Shown in pieces: positions 35,253-42,591 of a stretch of DNA of 64,000 nt. Source of the DNA: Hymenobacter oligotrophus (GTDB lineage: Bacteria > Bacteroidota > Bacteroidia > Cytophagales > Hymenobacteraceae); assembly GCF_003574965.1 (NCBI RefSeq), contig NZ_CP032317.1:2666001-2730000 (forward strand), given 5' to 3'. Under the pieces are notes generated by a model. The model was not told the origin of the DNA. It did not search any database and was given only the letters and a program-made list of their open reading frames with translations. The position numbers and the translations under genes were made by a program. Numbering within the stretch: the first letter of the stretch is position 1; each line of letters starts with the position of its first letter.

Positions 35253-35789
35253 ATGGCCGACAACGCCACGCTCATCCAAACGCCCGAAACCCGGCACCGC
35301 ATTTATTTCCAGGATTGCGACCAGCTGGGCCACCTCAACAACGCCCGCTACCTCGACTACTTCCTGAACGCGCGCGAAGAGCACACCATGCGCCACTACG
35401 CCCTTAACCTAGGGCAGCTTACCCGCGAGCAGCGCGCCGCCTGGGTTATTACCAAGCACCACATCAGCTACCTCAAGCCCGCCAACCACGGCGAGGAGGT
35501 ACTTATTCGCACGCAGCTCATCCACTTCGACAACTCCTCGCTGGTGGTTGAGATGCAAATGCTCGATGCCGATGGCCTGCGCCTGAAATCCTTGCTGTGG
35601 TCGGAAATGGCGTTTATCAGCCTCGTAAACGGCAAACGCGCCGACCATTCCGATGCCCTGATGGACATGCTTGAGGAGGTAGACGTGGACGATGTGCAGT
35701 ACCACCCCGACGGCTTCGACGAGCGCATTCGGGAGCTGCGCCAGCAGTTTAAGAAACAGCGCAAAGCCGCCGGCCACGACGAGGAGTAG
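35253..35789 (+). CDS. Acyl-CoA thioesterase, hot-dog fold
   Basis: 178-aa cytoplasmic thioesterase of the 4HBT type. The hot-dog signature YFQDCDQLGHLNNARYLDYF has the catalytic Asp and the central helix; HHISYLKPANHGEEVLIRTQ and SLVVEMQML are the typical strands. A C-terminal charged helix of about 45 residues is extra. ATG at 35253; the open frame extends upstream into the previous gene without meaning. A -7-like TTACTTTG lies about 15-20 nt upstream. Substrate chain length unknown. Confidence 0.85.
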   Translation: MADNATLIQTPETRHRIYFQDCDQLGHLNNARYLDYFLNAREEHTMRHYALNLGQLTREQRAAWVITKHHISYLKPANHGEEVLIRTQLIHFDNSSLVVEMQMLDADGLRLKSLLWSEMAFISLVNGKRADHSDALMDMLEEVDVDDVQYHPDGFDERIRELRQQFKKQRKAAGHDEE

Positions 35790-35796
35790 CGCAGTG

Positions 35797-35894
35797 TAGC
35801 GCGGACTTTGTAGTCCGCGTCCACAAATAGCATTTTCAATCGTTAAGTTGGTTGAGAATACTACCTGTGGGCGCGGACTACAAAGTCCGCGCTA
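35797..35894. repeat. Inverted-repeat element with self-palindromic arms (family B, copy 2)
   Basis: Arms 35797-35825 and 35866-35894 match over 29 nt with one mismatch; each holds the palindrome CGCGGACT-TTGT-AGTCCGCG. The AT-rich 40-nt centre contains no open frame. Same design as 21161-21286. Confidence 0.85.
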
Positions 35895-36005
35895 CTGTTC
35901 ACCACAACCTCCCCTTCTGCCTTGCGTTAGCCAGAAACCGGAACCACCCACCTAGGGCGGTTCCGGTTTTTCATTGCCGAATGTTTCACCACACCTAAAA
36001 ACACC

Positions 36006-36566
36006 ATGAGCATTTTTGGTAACGATCCGCTGAAAGGCAAAAAAGTAGCCGTGCTAGCCACCGATGGCTTCGAGCAATCGGAGTTGGAGCAACCCGTGAA
36101 GGCGCTGAAAAACGCCGGCGCCGAGGTAGACATTGTTTCGCTGAAAAGCGGCTCCATTAAGGGCTGGGACGAGAAAGACTGGGGCAGCAAGGTTTCGGTG
36201 GATAAAACCCTGGACGAAGCCAAGCCCGCCGATTACGACGCACTGGTGCTGCCCGGCGGCCAAATGAACCCCGATGTGCTGCGCACCGAGCCCAAAGCCG
36301 TAAGCTTCGCGGCCGATTTTATGCAGGCGGGCAAAGTGGTGGCTGCCATTTGCCACGGCCCCTGGACGCTGGTAGAAACCGGCCTGGTGCGCGGCAAAAA
36401 CATGACGAGCTGGCCCAGCCTTAAAACCGACCTTACCAACGCCGGCGCCCATTGGCAAGATGCCACCGTGGTAGTAGATGGCAACCTGATTACCAGCCGC
36501 AACCCCAACGATTTGCCTGCCTTCAACGAAAAGCTGATCGAGAAAATTGGCGGCACCCAAGCCTAG
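36006..36566 (+). CDS. DJ-1/PfpI-family protein
   Basis: 186-aa protein of the DJ-1/PfpI superfamily, of the YhbO/general stress protein 18 kind, linked to protein or nucleotide deglycation and stress survival. Motifs: VAVLATDGFEQSELEQP, ALVLPGGQMNPD with the Glu-equivalent region, and the nucleophile elbow VVAAICHGPWTL (Cys, His). The stop TAG is part of a CCTAGG site and a terminator follows 15 nt later. Single-gene unit. Confidence 0.9.
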   Translation: MSIFGNDPLKGKKVAVLATDGFEQSELEQPVKALKNAGAEVDIVSLKSGSIKGWDEKDWGSKVSVDKTLDEAKPADYDALVLPGGQMNPDVLRTEPKAVSFAADFMQAGKVVAAICHGPWTLVETGLVRGKNMTSWPSLKTDLTNAGAHWQDATVVVDGNLITSRNPNDLPAFNEKLIEKIGGTQA

Positions 36567-36580
36567 GTGCCTACCGCACA

Positions 36581-36617
36581 AAAGAGCCCCGGCAGCCACT
36601 GGTTGCCGGGGCTCTTT
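36581..36617. terminator. Bidirectional intrinsic terminator
   Basis: AAAGAGCCCCGGCA and its complement, 14 bp, between the convergent DJ-1 gene (+) and membrane protein gene (-). Confidence 0.85.
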
Positions 36618-36640
36618 CGTGCCGGTTGCTTACCGGCAAC

Positions 36641-37150
36641 CTAGGGCACCAGCGCCAGCAGCGCGGCCGTCCAACGGTGGTACACCAGGTAAAAGCCTAT
36701 ATCGAACACAAACAAAAAGCCGCCCTGCACCCACAGCGAGCGGGCGTAGCCCAGGTAGCGCTCGGGCAACTGATCCGCGGAAGCAGCCCGCGCAAACAGC
36801 CACGCCCCCACGGCTACGTACGCCACATCGAGGCCGGCATTGAAGAGCAGAATCTTCTCGAACGCGAACTGCGCCTGCAGGCTGTGGGCCAGCGTAAGGC
36901 CCTCCACGTGCAGCGGCCGGGCTTGCAGTATGCCCCATACGGCCAGCAGGGCGTTTACCGCGCCCCATCCCACGTTCATCTGATGAAAATAGTGCTGCTG
37001 CGTAGCTGGCGTGCGCGTAACCAGCCAGCCGCTGCCCAGCAGGTTCAGCAAGGCCCAGGCACCTAGCACGCCCATGCCTTGCTGGGTCAGCATTTCGCGC
37101 TCAAAATTGATGGCCGGCAACGCGGCGGCTACATCGGATACTACGGGCAT
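36641..37150 (-). CDS. Four-helix membrane protein, DUF6992-like
   Basis: 169-aa integral membrane protein from the ATG at 37150; a TTG 18 nt earlier is possible. Four hydrophobic helices: GVLGAWALLNLLGSGWLV, GWGAVNALLAVWGILQ, ILLFNAGLDVAYVAVGAWLF and GGFLFVFDIGFYLVYH. The pattern, with FHQMNVGWGAVNA and NAGLDVAY, resembles proteins listed as DUF6992 in Bacteroidota. No known function. Its stop codon is the TAG of a CCTAGG site. Confidence 0.7.
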   Translation of the reverse strand: MPVVSDVAAALPAINFEREMLTQQGMGVLGAWALLNLLGSGWLVTRTPATQQHYFHQMNVGWGAVNALLAVWGILQARPLHVEGLTLAHSLQAQFAFEKILLFNAGLDVAYVAVGAWLFARAASADQLPERYLGYARSLWVQGGFLFVFDIGFYLVYHRWTAALLALVP

Positions 37151-37185
37151 AGGCGGCAGCAACAACAACGCACGAACCTAAACAA

Positions 37186-37213
37186 GAAAGCGCGCCGTGT
37201 GGGGCGCGCTTTC
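37186..37213 (-). terminator. Hairpin terminator after the barrel gene
   Basis: GAAAGCGCGCC arms, 11 bp, between the tandem minus-strand genes at 37.2 and 36.6 kb. On the minus strand it is followed by a short T-rich run. Confidence 0.65.
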
Positions 37214-37239
37214 CGAAAAATACCTAGGCAGGCGGTGGG

Positions 37240-37929
37240 TTACTGGGCAAAGCCGAAACCTACGTACACCTGAATGAGGCTGTTCTTGATGTCGTTGAGG
37301 TTCTCGTTGGGCGTCATCATCCCGTTCTCCATCTTGGGGTCGTTGTAGATGTTGGCCAGGCTGAGCACGTAGCGGCCACCCACGCGGGCCGGGCCCACGC
37401 GCGCCTCCAGGCCGGCCACTCCGCCGTAGTCGAGCGAGTTGTAGTTGCGGTTGCTGATGTTGACGGCGTTCTTGTCTTCCTTCACGTTCACGAGCAGCGA
37501 CACTTGCGGGCCCACGTGGAAGCTCACGTTATCCACGAAGTTGTACACGAACATCACGGGCACCTGCACGTAGTCGAGCTGCGTTTCGTAGGTGTTTTGC
37601 ATGCCCGCCGGCCGGAACGCCGACGACGCCTTAAAGCCTTGGCGGCTGTAGAGCGCCTCTACCTGCAGCGAGGTTTGGGGCGAAAAACCAAACTGGGCGT
37701 AAGCACCGGCATGGAAGTTCTGGCGGCTTGCCTCGTTGCCGTAGTTCTTCTTGTCATCGCCGCGGAAGTTGGAGGAGTTCCAACCGCCCTTAATACCGAA
37801 ACCGTTGTTGCGCGAGTCGGGCGTGGTTTGGTAGTCCGACGATTTACGAATTCCTTCTACGCCGCGTTGGGCCAGGGCTTCCCAGCTGCACAGGGCGCAC
37901 AGCGAGAGTAAGAGTGCAATTTTTTTCAT
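37240..37929 (-). CDS. Outer-membrane beta-barrel protein (PorT-like)
   Basis: 229-aa outer-membrane protein from the ATG at 37929, signal peptide MKKIALLLSLCALCSWEALAQ. Mature strands include GFGIKGGWNSSNFRGDDKKN, FHAGAYAQFGFSPQTSLQVE, YVQVPVMFVYNFVDNVSFH and the closing IQVYVGFGFAQ. Same fold class as the protein at 25.9 kb, but the sequences are clearly different. No operon partner; function unknown. Confidence 0.85.
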   Translation of the reverse strand: MKKIALLLSLCALCSWEALAQRGVEGIRKSSDYQTTPDSRNNGFGIKGGWNSSNFRGDDKKNYGNEASRQNFHAGAYAQFGFSPQTSLQVEALYSRQGFKASSAFRPAGMQNTYETQLDYVQVPVMFVYNFVDNVSFHVGPQVSLLVNVKEDKNAVNISNRNYNSLDYGGVAGLEARVGPARVGGRYVLSLANIYNDPKMENGMMTPNENLNDIKNSLIQVYVGFGFAQ

Positions 37930-38071
37930 GTGATAGTGGATCTTGGGTTGAGCCCCACCCGGCAGTTGCGGGCAGCAACGCATCGGGCCATAGGCGATTG
38001 GCTATACTTTGGCCGGCCCCTACGGGTTGCACACAAACCCTACGCAACAGAAAATTTTCCTGTTGGGCTGC

Positions 38072-38103
38072 TTGCCTGCGTGGCCGAGTGCTGTGTATGT
38101 TTG
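38072..38103 (+). promoter_or_regulatory. Promoter of tRNA-Val
   Basis: TTG (38072-38074), 21 nt, then TATGTTTG (38096-38103), matching the Bacteroidota -33/-7 pattern with slightly long spacing, 22 nt before the mature tRNA. Confidence 0.55.
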
Positions 38104-38125
38104 CGGCTTCCGGCCTTGCCCTACC

Positions 38126-38200
38126 GGAGCGTTAGCTCAGTTGGTTCAGAGCACCACCTTGACACGGTGGAGGCCACTGGTTCGAGTCCAGTACGCTTCA
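38126..38200 (+). tRNA. tRNA-Val (anticodon GAC)
   Basis: 75-nt cloverleaf. Acceptor stem GGAGCGT pairs with ACGCTTC (one G-U), D arm GCTC...GAGC, anticodon stem CCACC/GGTGG with loop TTGACAC (anticodon GAC, reads GUC/GUU), T arm ACTGG-TTCGAGT-CCAGT, discriminator A. The CCA end is not encoded. An intrinsic terminator follows at once. Confidence 0.95.
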
Positions 38201-38202
38201 CG

Positions 38203-38236
38203 AAAACGCCCTTACGGCTTCCGCAAGGGCGTTTTT
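38203..38236 (+). terminator. Intrinsic terminator of the tRNA gene
   Basis: AAAACGCCCTT pairs with AAGGGCGTTTT, ending in a T run, 3 nt after the tRNA. Confidence 0.9.
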
Positions 38237-38296
38237 CATTTTATGCCCACAAGCACAACAGGCCGCCCTTGTTTTGCAGCGGCGGCCACTACGGCC

Positions 38297-39175
38297 CTAG
38301 GTGCCAAGCAGCGCTTGCACCGCCGGCAGCGTAATGGCGGGCGTAGCCCCGGGCTGCGTAGCCACCAAAGCGCCGGCGGCACAAGCAAATCGCAGCAGTT
38401 CGTTGGGCGCTTGCCCGGCCAGCCACCCGCGCAGCAAAGCCGCCAAAAAGGCATCGCCGCTGCCAATGGTATCGTGCACCGCCACGGGCACGCCGGCCGC
38501 CTGGTACAGCTGGCCGTTGGCCCACAGCAAGGCGCCGGCGGCACCTAGGGTAACGCACACGGCTTGGAGGCGGTAGCGGCGGGCCAGCCACGGCAGGGCC
38601 GCTGCGGGTTCGGCGGCCTGCCCCAGCCATTGCATCAGCTCGCGCAGCTCGTGGTGGTTTAGCTTCAGCAAATCAGTGCGGGCAAGCAGGGGCAACACCA
38701 CCTCGGGGCTGTTGTGCGGCGGGCGCAGGTTCACGTCGAACACGCGCAAGCGGGCGTGCGGCAGCAAGCCGTGCAGCGTGGCCCGCGTGGTGGGGCGGCG
38801 CGCCACCAGGCTCCCGAACACCAGCGCATCGGCTTGGGCTACCAGCGCCTCGGCGGCGGGGCTGGGCCCGATAGCATCCCAAGCGGCGGGCTCGGCAATG
38901 GTGTAGCGCACGTTGTGGGCATCGGCTACGTTGGCGTGCACTACGCCCGTGGGCAAGTGGCTGCGCTGCACGTGCGTGGTAGCCAAGCCCTTGCTAGCCA
39001 TCCAGCAGCGCAGCTGCTGCCCTAGGTCGTCGGGGCCGGTGCTGCTGATGAGCCAGGCCGGCACCCCCAGCTGCTGCAGGTGCACGGCCACATTAAGGGG
39101 CGCTCCGCCGGGTTGCTTACCGGTGGGCAATACATCCCACAATATTTCGCCGAAGCACACCACCGATTGGCTCAT
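38297..39175 (-). CDS. PfkB-family carbohydrate kinase (fructokinase-like)
   Basis: 292-aa sugar kinase from the ATG at 39175 (MSQSVVCFGEILWDVLPTG). The opening CFGEILWDVLP and GGAPLNVAVHL are the PfkB signature 1 region; the active site is HDTIGSGDAFLAALL with the catalytic Asp. The GEILWD start is typical of fructokinase-like members in Bacteroidota, but the sugar cannot be fixed from sequence. The stop TAG lies in a CCTAGG site. Divergent from the HDAC-like gene. Confidence 0.88.
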   Translation of the reverse strand: MSQSVVCFGEILWDVLPTGKQPGGAPLNVAVHLQQLGVPAWLISSTGPDDLGQQLRCWMASKGLATTHVQRSHLPTGVVHANVADAHNVRYTIAEPAAWDAIGPSPAAEALVAQADALVFGSLVARRPTTRATLHGLLPHARLRVFDVNLRPPHNSPEVVLPLLARTDLLKLNHHELRELMQWLGQAAEPAAALPWLARRYRLQAVCVTLGAAGALLWANGQLYQAAGVPVAVHDTIGSGDAFLAALLRGWLAGQAPNELLRFACAAGALVATQPGATPAITLPAVQALLGT

Positions 39176-39345
39176 ACAACTGCCGTCGAAGCACTGGAAG
39201 AAGCGGCTGGTGCTGATGCGGCCAGCCCACAACACCGCCACCGCCGCGCCGGCAATATAGGCCGTGGAGCCATTGGTGCTTGCCGCGTTTGGCTTCGCGA
39301 AGCCGCGTCGCAAACCTCGGCCCCCTTCGCCGCGTTGTTTCGGGC

Positions 39346-40266
39346 GTGACTCATCCGCCGCACTACCTGCCCGTTGCTTGGGCGCCGCTCTACGCCCACC
39401 CGCTGCCCGCCAGCCACCGCTTTCCGATGCTGAAGTACGAGCTGCTGCCCGAGCAACTCATCCGCGAAGGCACCATTGCGGAGGAAAGCATCTTTGCGCC
39501 CATTCCGCTGCCCGACAAGTACATTCTGGAAACGCACTGCGCTGCGTATTACCAACGGCTGGTGCAGGGGCAGCTTACGCGCCAGGAGGAACGCGCCACG
39601 GGCTTTCCGTGGTCGGAGCAGTTGGTGCAGCGCGAGGTTACGATTTTGGGCGGCACAGTGCAGTGCGCCAAGCTGGCCCGCCACACCGGCGTGGCGCTCA
39701 ACGTGGCCGGCGGTACCCACCACGCCTTTGCCGACCGCGGCGAGGGGTTTTGCCTGCTCAACGACCAAGCCGTGGCGGCCAACTACCTGCTGCAACACGA
39801 AGGCATCGGCAAGGTGCTCATCGTCGACCTGGACGTGCACCAGGGCAACGGCACGGCGGCCTTGTTCCGGTACGAGCCACGGGTGTTTACCTTCTCGATG
39901 CACGGGGCGCGCAACTACCCGGCCCGCAAAGAGCACTCGGACCTGGACTTGGCCCTGCCCGACGGCACCGACGACGCCACCTACCTAAAACTGCTGCACG
40001 AAACCCTGCCCCGCCTGCTCGACGAGGTGCAGCCCGAATTTGTGTTTTACCTCGCGGGGGTAGATGTGCTCGGCACCGACAAGCTCGGCCACTTGGGCCT
40101 CACGCGCGAGGGCTGCCGCCAGCGCGACCGGTTTGTGTTGGAGCTCTGCCACCGATACCAGCTGCCCGTGGTGGTGTGCATGGGCGGCGGCTACTCCGAG
40201 CGCATCAGCGACATTGTGGAGGCCCACGCCAATACCTTCCGGCTGGCGCGCGAGTTGTGGTTTTGA
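39346..40266 (+). CDS. Histone deacetylase-family amidohydrolase
   Basis: 306-aa zinc hydrolase of the HDAC/acetylpolyamine amidohydrolase/AcuC superfamily. Starts at GTG 39346 so as to keep the conserved PLYAHPLPASHRFPMLKY; the ATG at 39427 would cut this off. Active-site motifs: NVAGGTHHAFADRGEGFC (His-His pair), VDLDVHQGNGTA (zinc Asp and His), FSMHGARNYP, AGVDVLGTDKLGHLGLT (zinc Asp) and CMGGGYS. Natural substrate in bacteria is unknown; candidates are acetylated small molecules or proteins. It is convergent with the methyltransferase gene across a palindromic element. Confidence 0.9.
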   Translation: MTHPPHYLPVAWAPLYAHPLPASHRFPMLKYELLPEQLIREGTIAEESIFAPIPLPDKYILETHCAAYYQRLVQGQLTRQEERATGFPWSEQLVQREVTILGGTVQCAKLARHTGVALNVAGGTHHAFADRGEGFCLLNDQAVAANYLLQHEGIGKVLIVDLDVHQGNGTAALFRYEPRVFTFSMHGARNYPARKEHSDLDLALPDGTDDATYLKLLHETLPRLLDEVQPEFVFYLAGVDVLGTDKLGHLGLTREGCRQRDRFVLELCHRYQLPVVVCMGGGYSERISDIVEAHANTFRLARELWF

Positions 40267-40271
40267 GTGGC

Positions 40272-40591
40272 AGCAGAACGATAAAACTCCCCTCCTCAGC
40301 TGAGGAGGGGACGCCGCGGCGCAACCGCGGCCGGGGTGGTTGACCTCGTGTGAGATAGTCACCTCAACGAACCAGCACGTCATGCTAAGCGCAAGCGAAG
40401 CATCTCTTCCGCTTCGTCGAATAATAAAATGCTATCAGTAGAGATGCTTCGCTTGCGCTCAGCATGACGGCTTAGGGTTGGCGCCCTAGGGCAATCGTCC
40501 AGGCATCAGCAACGATTGTCAGTCACCCCAACGGCAGTTGAAGCTGCCGCATCCCCTCCTCAGCTGAGGAGGGGAGTTTTATCGTTCTGCT
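40272..40591. repeat. Nested palindromic repeat element, copy 4 (best preserved)
   Basis: Perfect 40-nt terminal inverted repeats (40272-40311 and 40552-40591), each ending in the palindrome CCCCTCCTCAGCTGAGGAGGGG. Here the repeats extend outward by AGCAGAACGATAAAA, unlike other copies. In the core, a second inverted repeat of 29 nt with one mismatch (40378-40406 and 40441-40469, CGTCATGCT...GAAGCATCTC) surrounds a 34-nt AT-rich loop. GGGGTGGTTGA lies next to the left end. Exactly fills the gap between two convergent genes; no coding sequence. Confidence 0.85.
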
Positions 40592-41306
40592 ACTCGCCCG
40601 CGCCTTCAATGATCAGCTGCCAACGAAACGCCCACTGCCAGCGCAACTGGTAGCGCGTAATGGCGGCCGTGGCGAGCAGCGCTTCCCAGTCGTGGCGGCG
40701 GAACGCGCGAGCTACCGACAAAGGCGCATCGTTTTGCACCAGGTACGAGCCGCCCAGCAGGCGCGTCAGCCATTTGATGCTGTGGTAGGCCAGCGGGTGG
40801 CGGTGCAAATCGTTGATGATAACGGCCACGCGCGCTTGCTCGCGCCACTGGCGCAGCATGGGCACCAGTTCCTGCTCGGTAAAATGATGGCAGAAGAGGC
40901 TGCACATCACCACGTCGTAGCGCTGCCGGGCGAAATCGGGCGCGAAGATGTCTTGCTGCGCAAATTCGATTTCGGGGTAGGTTTGGCTGCGGGCGCGGGC
41001 GTAATCCACCATAAAGGCGTTGGCGTCGAGGCCCACCAACTCCACGGCCAAACCTTGTCGGCGCGCCCACTCCGCCACGCGCCGCAGGGTGTCGCCGCCG
41101 CCGCTGCCTAGGTCGGCAATGCGCACGGGGCGGCTGGCAGGCAACCGGGGCCGCAGGCGCTGCAAGGCACTAAGCACCACGCGGTAGCCGCCCAAGCGCG
41201 TGTTGATGACCTCGAGCTCGTCGAGGTTCCGGCGCAGGTCGTCGGAGGCCAGCGTCAGGTCGTCCATCAGCTCAAGCTCCGAGGAGCGGCGGGCGAAATC
41301 AGGCAT
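40590..41306 (-). CDS. SAM-dependent methyltransferase of the type III PKS cluster
   Basis: 238-aa class I methyltransferase. SAM-binding motif I is ADLGSGGGDTLRR, motif II region VGLDANAFMVDYAR, and motif IV VVMCSLFCHHFTEQEL. It lies 87 nt after the polyketide synthase gene on the same strand and probably methylates its product, or completes a quinone or resorcinol head group. Substrate unproven. Its stop overlaps the end of the right arm of the repeat element. Confidence 0.88.
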   Translation of the reverse strand: MPDFARRSSELELMDDLTLASDDLRRNLDELEVINTRLGGYRVVLSALQRLRPRLPASRPVRIADLGSGGGDTLRRVAEWARRQGLAVELVGLDANAFMVDYARARSQTYPEIEFAQQDIFAPDFARQRYDVVMCSLFCHHFTEQELVPMLRQWREQARVAVIINDLHRHPLAYHSIKWLTRLLGGSYLVQNDAPLSVARAFRRHDWEALLATAAITRYQLRWQWAFRWQLIIEGAGE

Positions 41307-41393
41307 AATGGGTGAAGGAGGAATGATGAAGGAAGAAGGAGGAATGAAAAAAGGAAGCAGCGGCCTTCCTCCCTCGTCATTCCTCCTTCTTCC

Positions 41394-42509
41394 TTACTTG
41401 TAAACCACGCGCAGCAACATGGCTTCCAGCGTCAGGCCCGGACCAAAAGCAAAGCTGAGCACGGGCGCACCGCTTTCTTCGGGCTGCAGGTGCCGCTGCA
41501 GTTCGCGCAGCACAAACAGCACCGTGGCCGACGACAGATTACCTACTTCGTGCAGTACGCGGTAGGCGTGGCGGTTATCGGCCGGCGAAAGGCCTAGCTC
41601 CTGCTCAATGGCCTCCAGAATGCGCCGCCCGCCCGGGTGAATGGCAAAGTGGCGCACATCGGGCAGGCGCACAGGCAGGTGCTGCAGCAGCCCGTCGGTG
41701 AGCTTGCGGATGCCCTGCTTTACCAGGCGCGGCACGTAGCTCGACAGCGTCATTTCAAACCCGAAGTCGTTTACGTGCCAGGCCATATCGGCTTGGCCAT
41801 CGGGCTCGAGGCCGCAATGGAACGCGGCTAGCTCGAGGTTAGGTCGGCCTACGGCGGGTTGGCCTAGCACCAAAGCCGCCGAGGCGCCGTCGCCAAACAG
41901 GGCGTTGGCCACGAGGTGGTCTTCTTCGTTGCGCTTCTGAAAGTGCAGGGTACACAGCTCGGTGCACACAATGAGCACACGCGCACGGGGGTCGGCGCGG
42001 CAAAAAGCATCGGCTAGCTTCAGGGCATTGAAGGCGGCATAGCAACCCATAAAGTTGACGCAGGTGCGCTGCACATCGGGCCGCAGCCCTAGGTGCTGCA
42101 CCAGCTCGATATCGAGGCCAGGGGCGTACATGCCGGTGCAGCTCACCGAAATTAGGTGGGTAATACTTTGCACCGCAATTTCGGGCGCTTGGCGAAGGCA
42201 GTCGAGGGCGGCTTCGGCGGCCAGCGGCAAGGCCTCGCGGCGGTACACGCGCATGCGGGCGCCCACCGTCGGGAAGGGCTCTAGGTCGGGCGTATTCGGA
42301 AAGAACGTGTAGGCGCCGGGCGTGCGGCCGTAATCGGGCAATACCGAGTGCCGGTAGCCAATGCCCGACATGCGGTAGATGGCGCGGAGCTTGCGGGTGC
42401 CAGCTTCGTCCATGCCATGGGCACGGGCCATAAACTCGGCAATCTGCGGCTGCGGCAGCCGGTGCGTCGGCGTGGCCGTGCCGATGGCGCTGAGGTAGCT
42501 GGTGGTCAT
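41394..42509 (-). CDS. Type III polyketide synthase
   Basis: 371-aa chalcone/stilbene synthase-type ketosynthase that extends an acyl-CoA starter with malonyl-CoA. From the ATG at 42509 (MTTSYLSAIGTATPTHRLPQ); the longer open frame is ignored. Catalytic triad: Cys in LISVSCTGMYAPGLD, His in FAIHPGGRRILEAIE, Asn in LHEVGNLSSATVLFVL. FMGCYAAFNALKLAD is the conserved internal region. Forms an operon with the flavoprotein upstream and methyltransferase downstream. The likely product is a small aromatic or alkyl-pyrone/resorcinol lipid; the starter cannot be read from the sequence. Confidence 0.95.
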   Translation of the reverse strand: MTTSYLSAIGTATPTHRLPQPQIAEFMARAHGMDEAGTRKLRAIYRMSGIGYRHSVLPDYGRTPGAYTFFPNTPDLEPFPTVGARMRVYRREALPLAAEAALDCLRQAPEIAVQSITHLISVSCTGMYAPGLDIELVQHLGLRPDVQRTCVNFMGCYAAFNALKLADAFCRADPRARVLIVCTELCTLHFQKRNEEDHLVANALFGDGASAALVLGQPAVGRPNLELAAFHCGLEPDGQADMAWHVNDFGFEMTLSSYVPRLVKQGIRKLTDGLLQHLPVRLPDVRHFAIHPGGRRILEAIEQELGLSPADNRHAYRVLHEVGNLSSATVLFVLRELQRHLQPEESGAPVLSFAFGPGLTLEAMLLRVVYK

Positions 42510-42591
42510 GAAAGGCAGTATACGGAAACCGATGCCGCGCGGCGCGGCACCCCTACCGACAACGGCCCAGCTTTCGGAAGGTTTAGCAAAA

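Noticed and set aside
37840-38200. tRNA-associated integration of a genomic island
   Set aside because: No integrase and no direct repeat of the tRNA 3' end was seen; flanking genes look native.
40378-40469. Possible CRISPR-like repeat in the 40.4-kb core
   Set aside because: There are only two inverted arms, no direct repeats with spacers and no cas genes in the window.
12400-40591. Insertion sequences
   Set aside because: The palindromic elements are too short to code for a transposase, and no transposase or integrase gene is present in the window.
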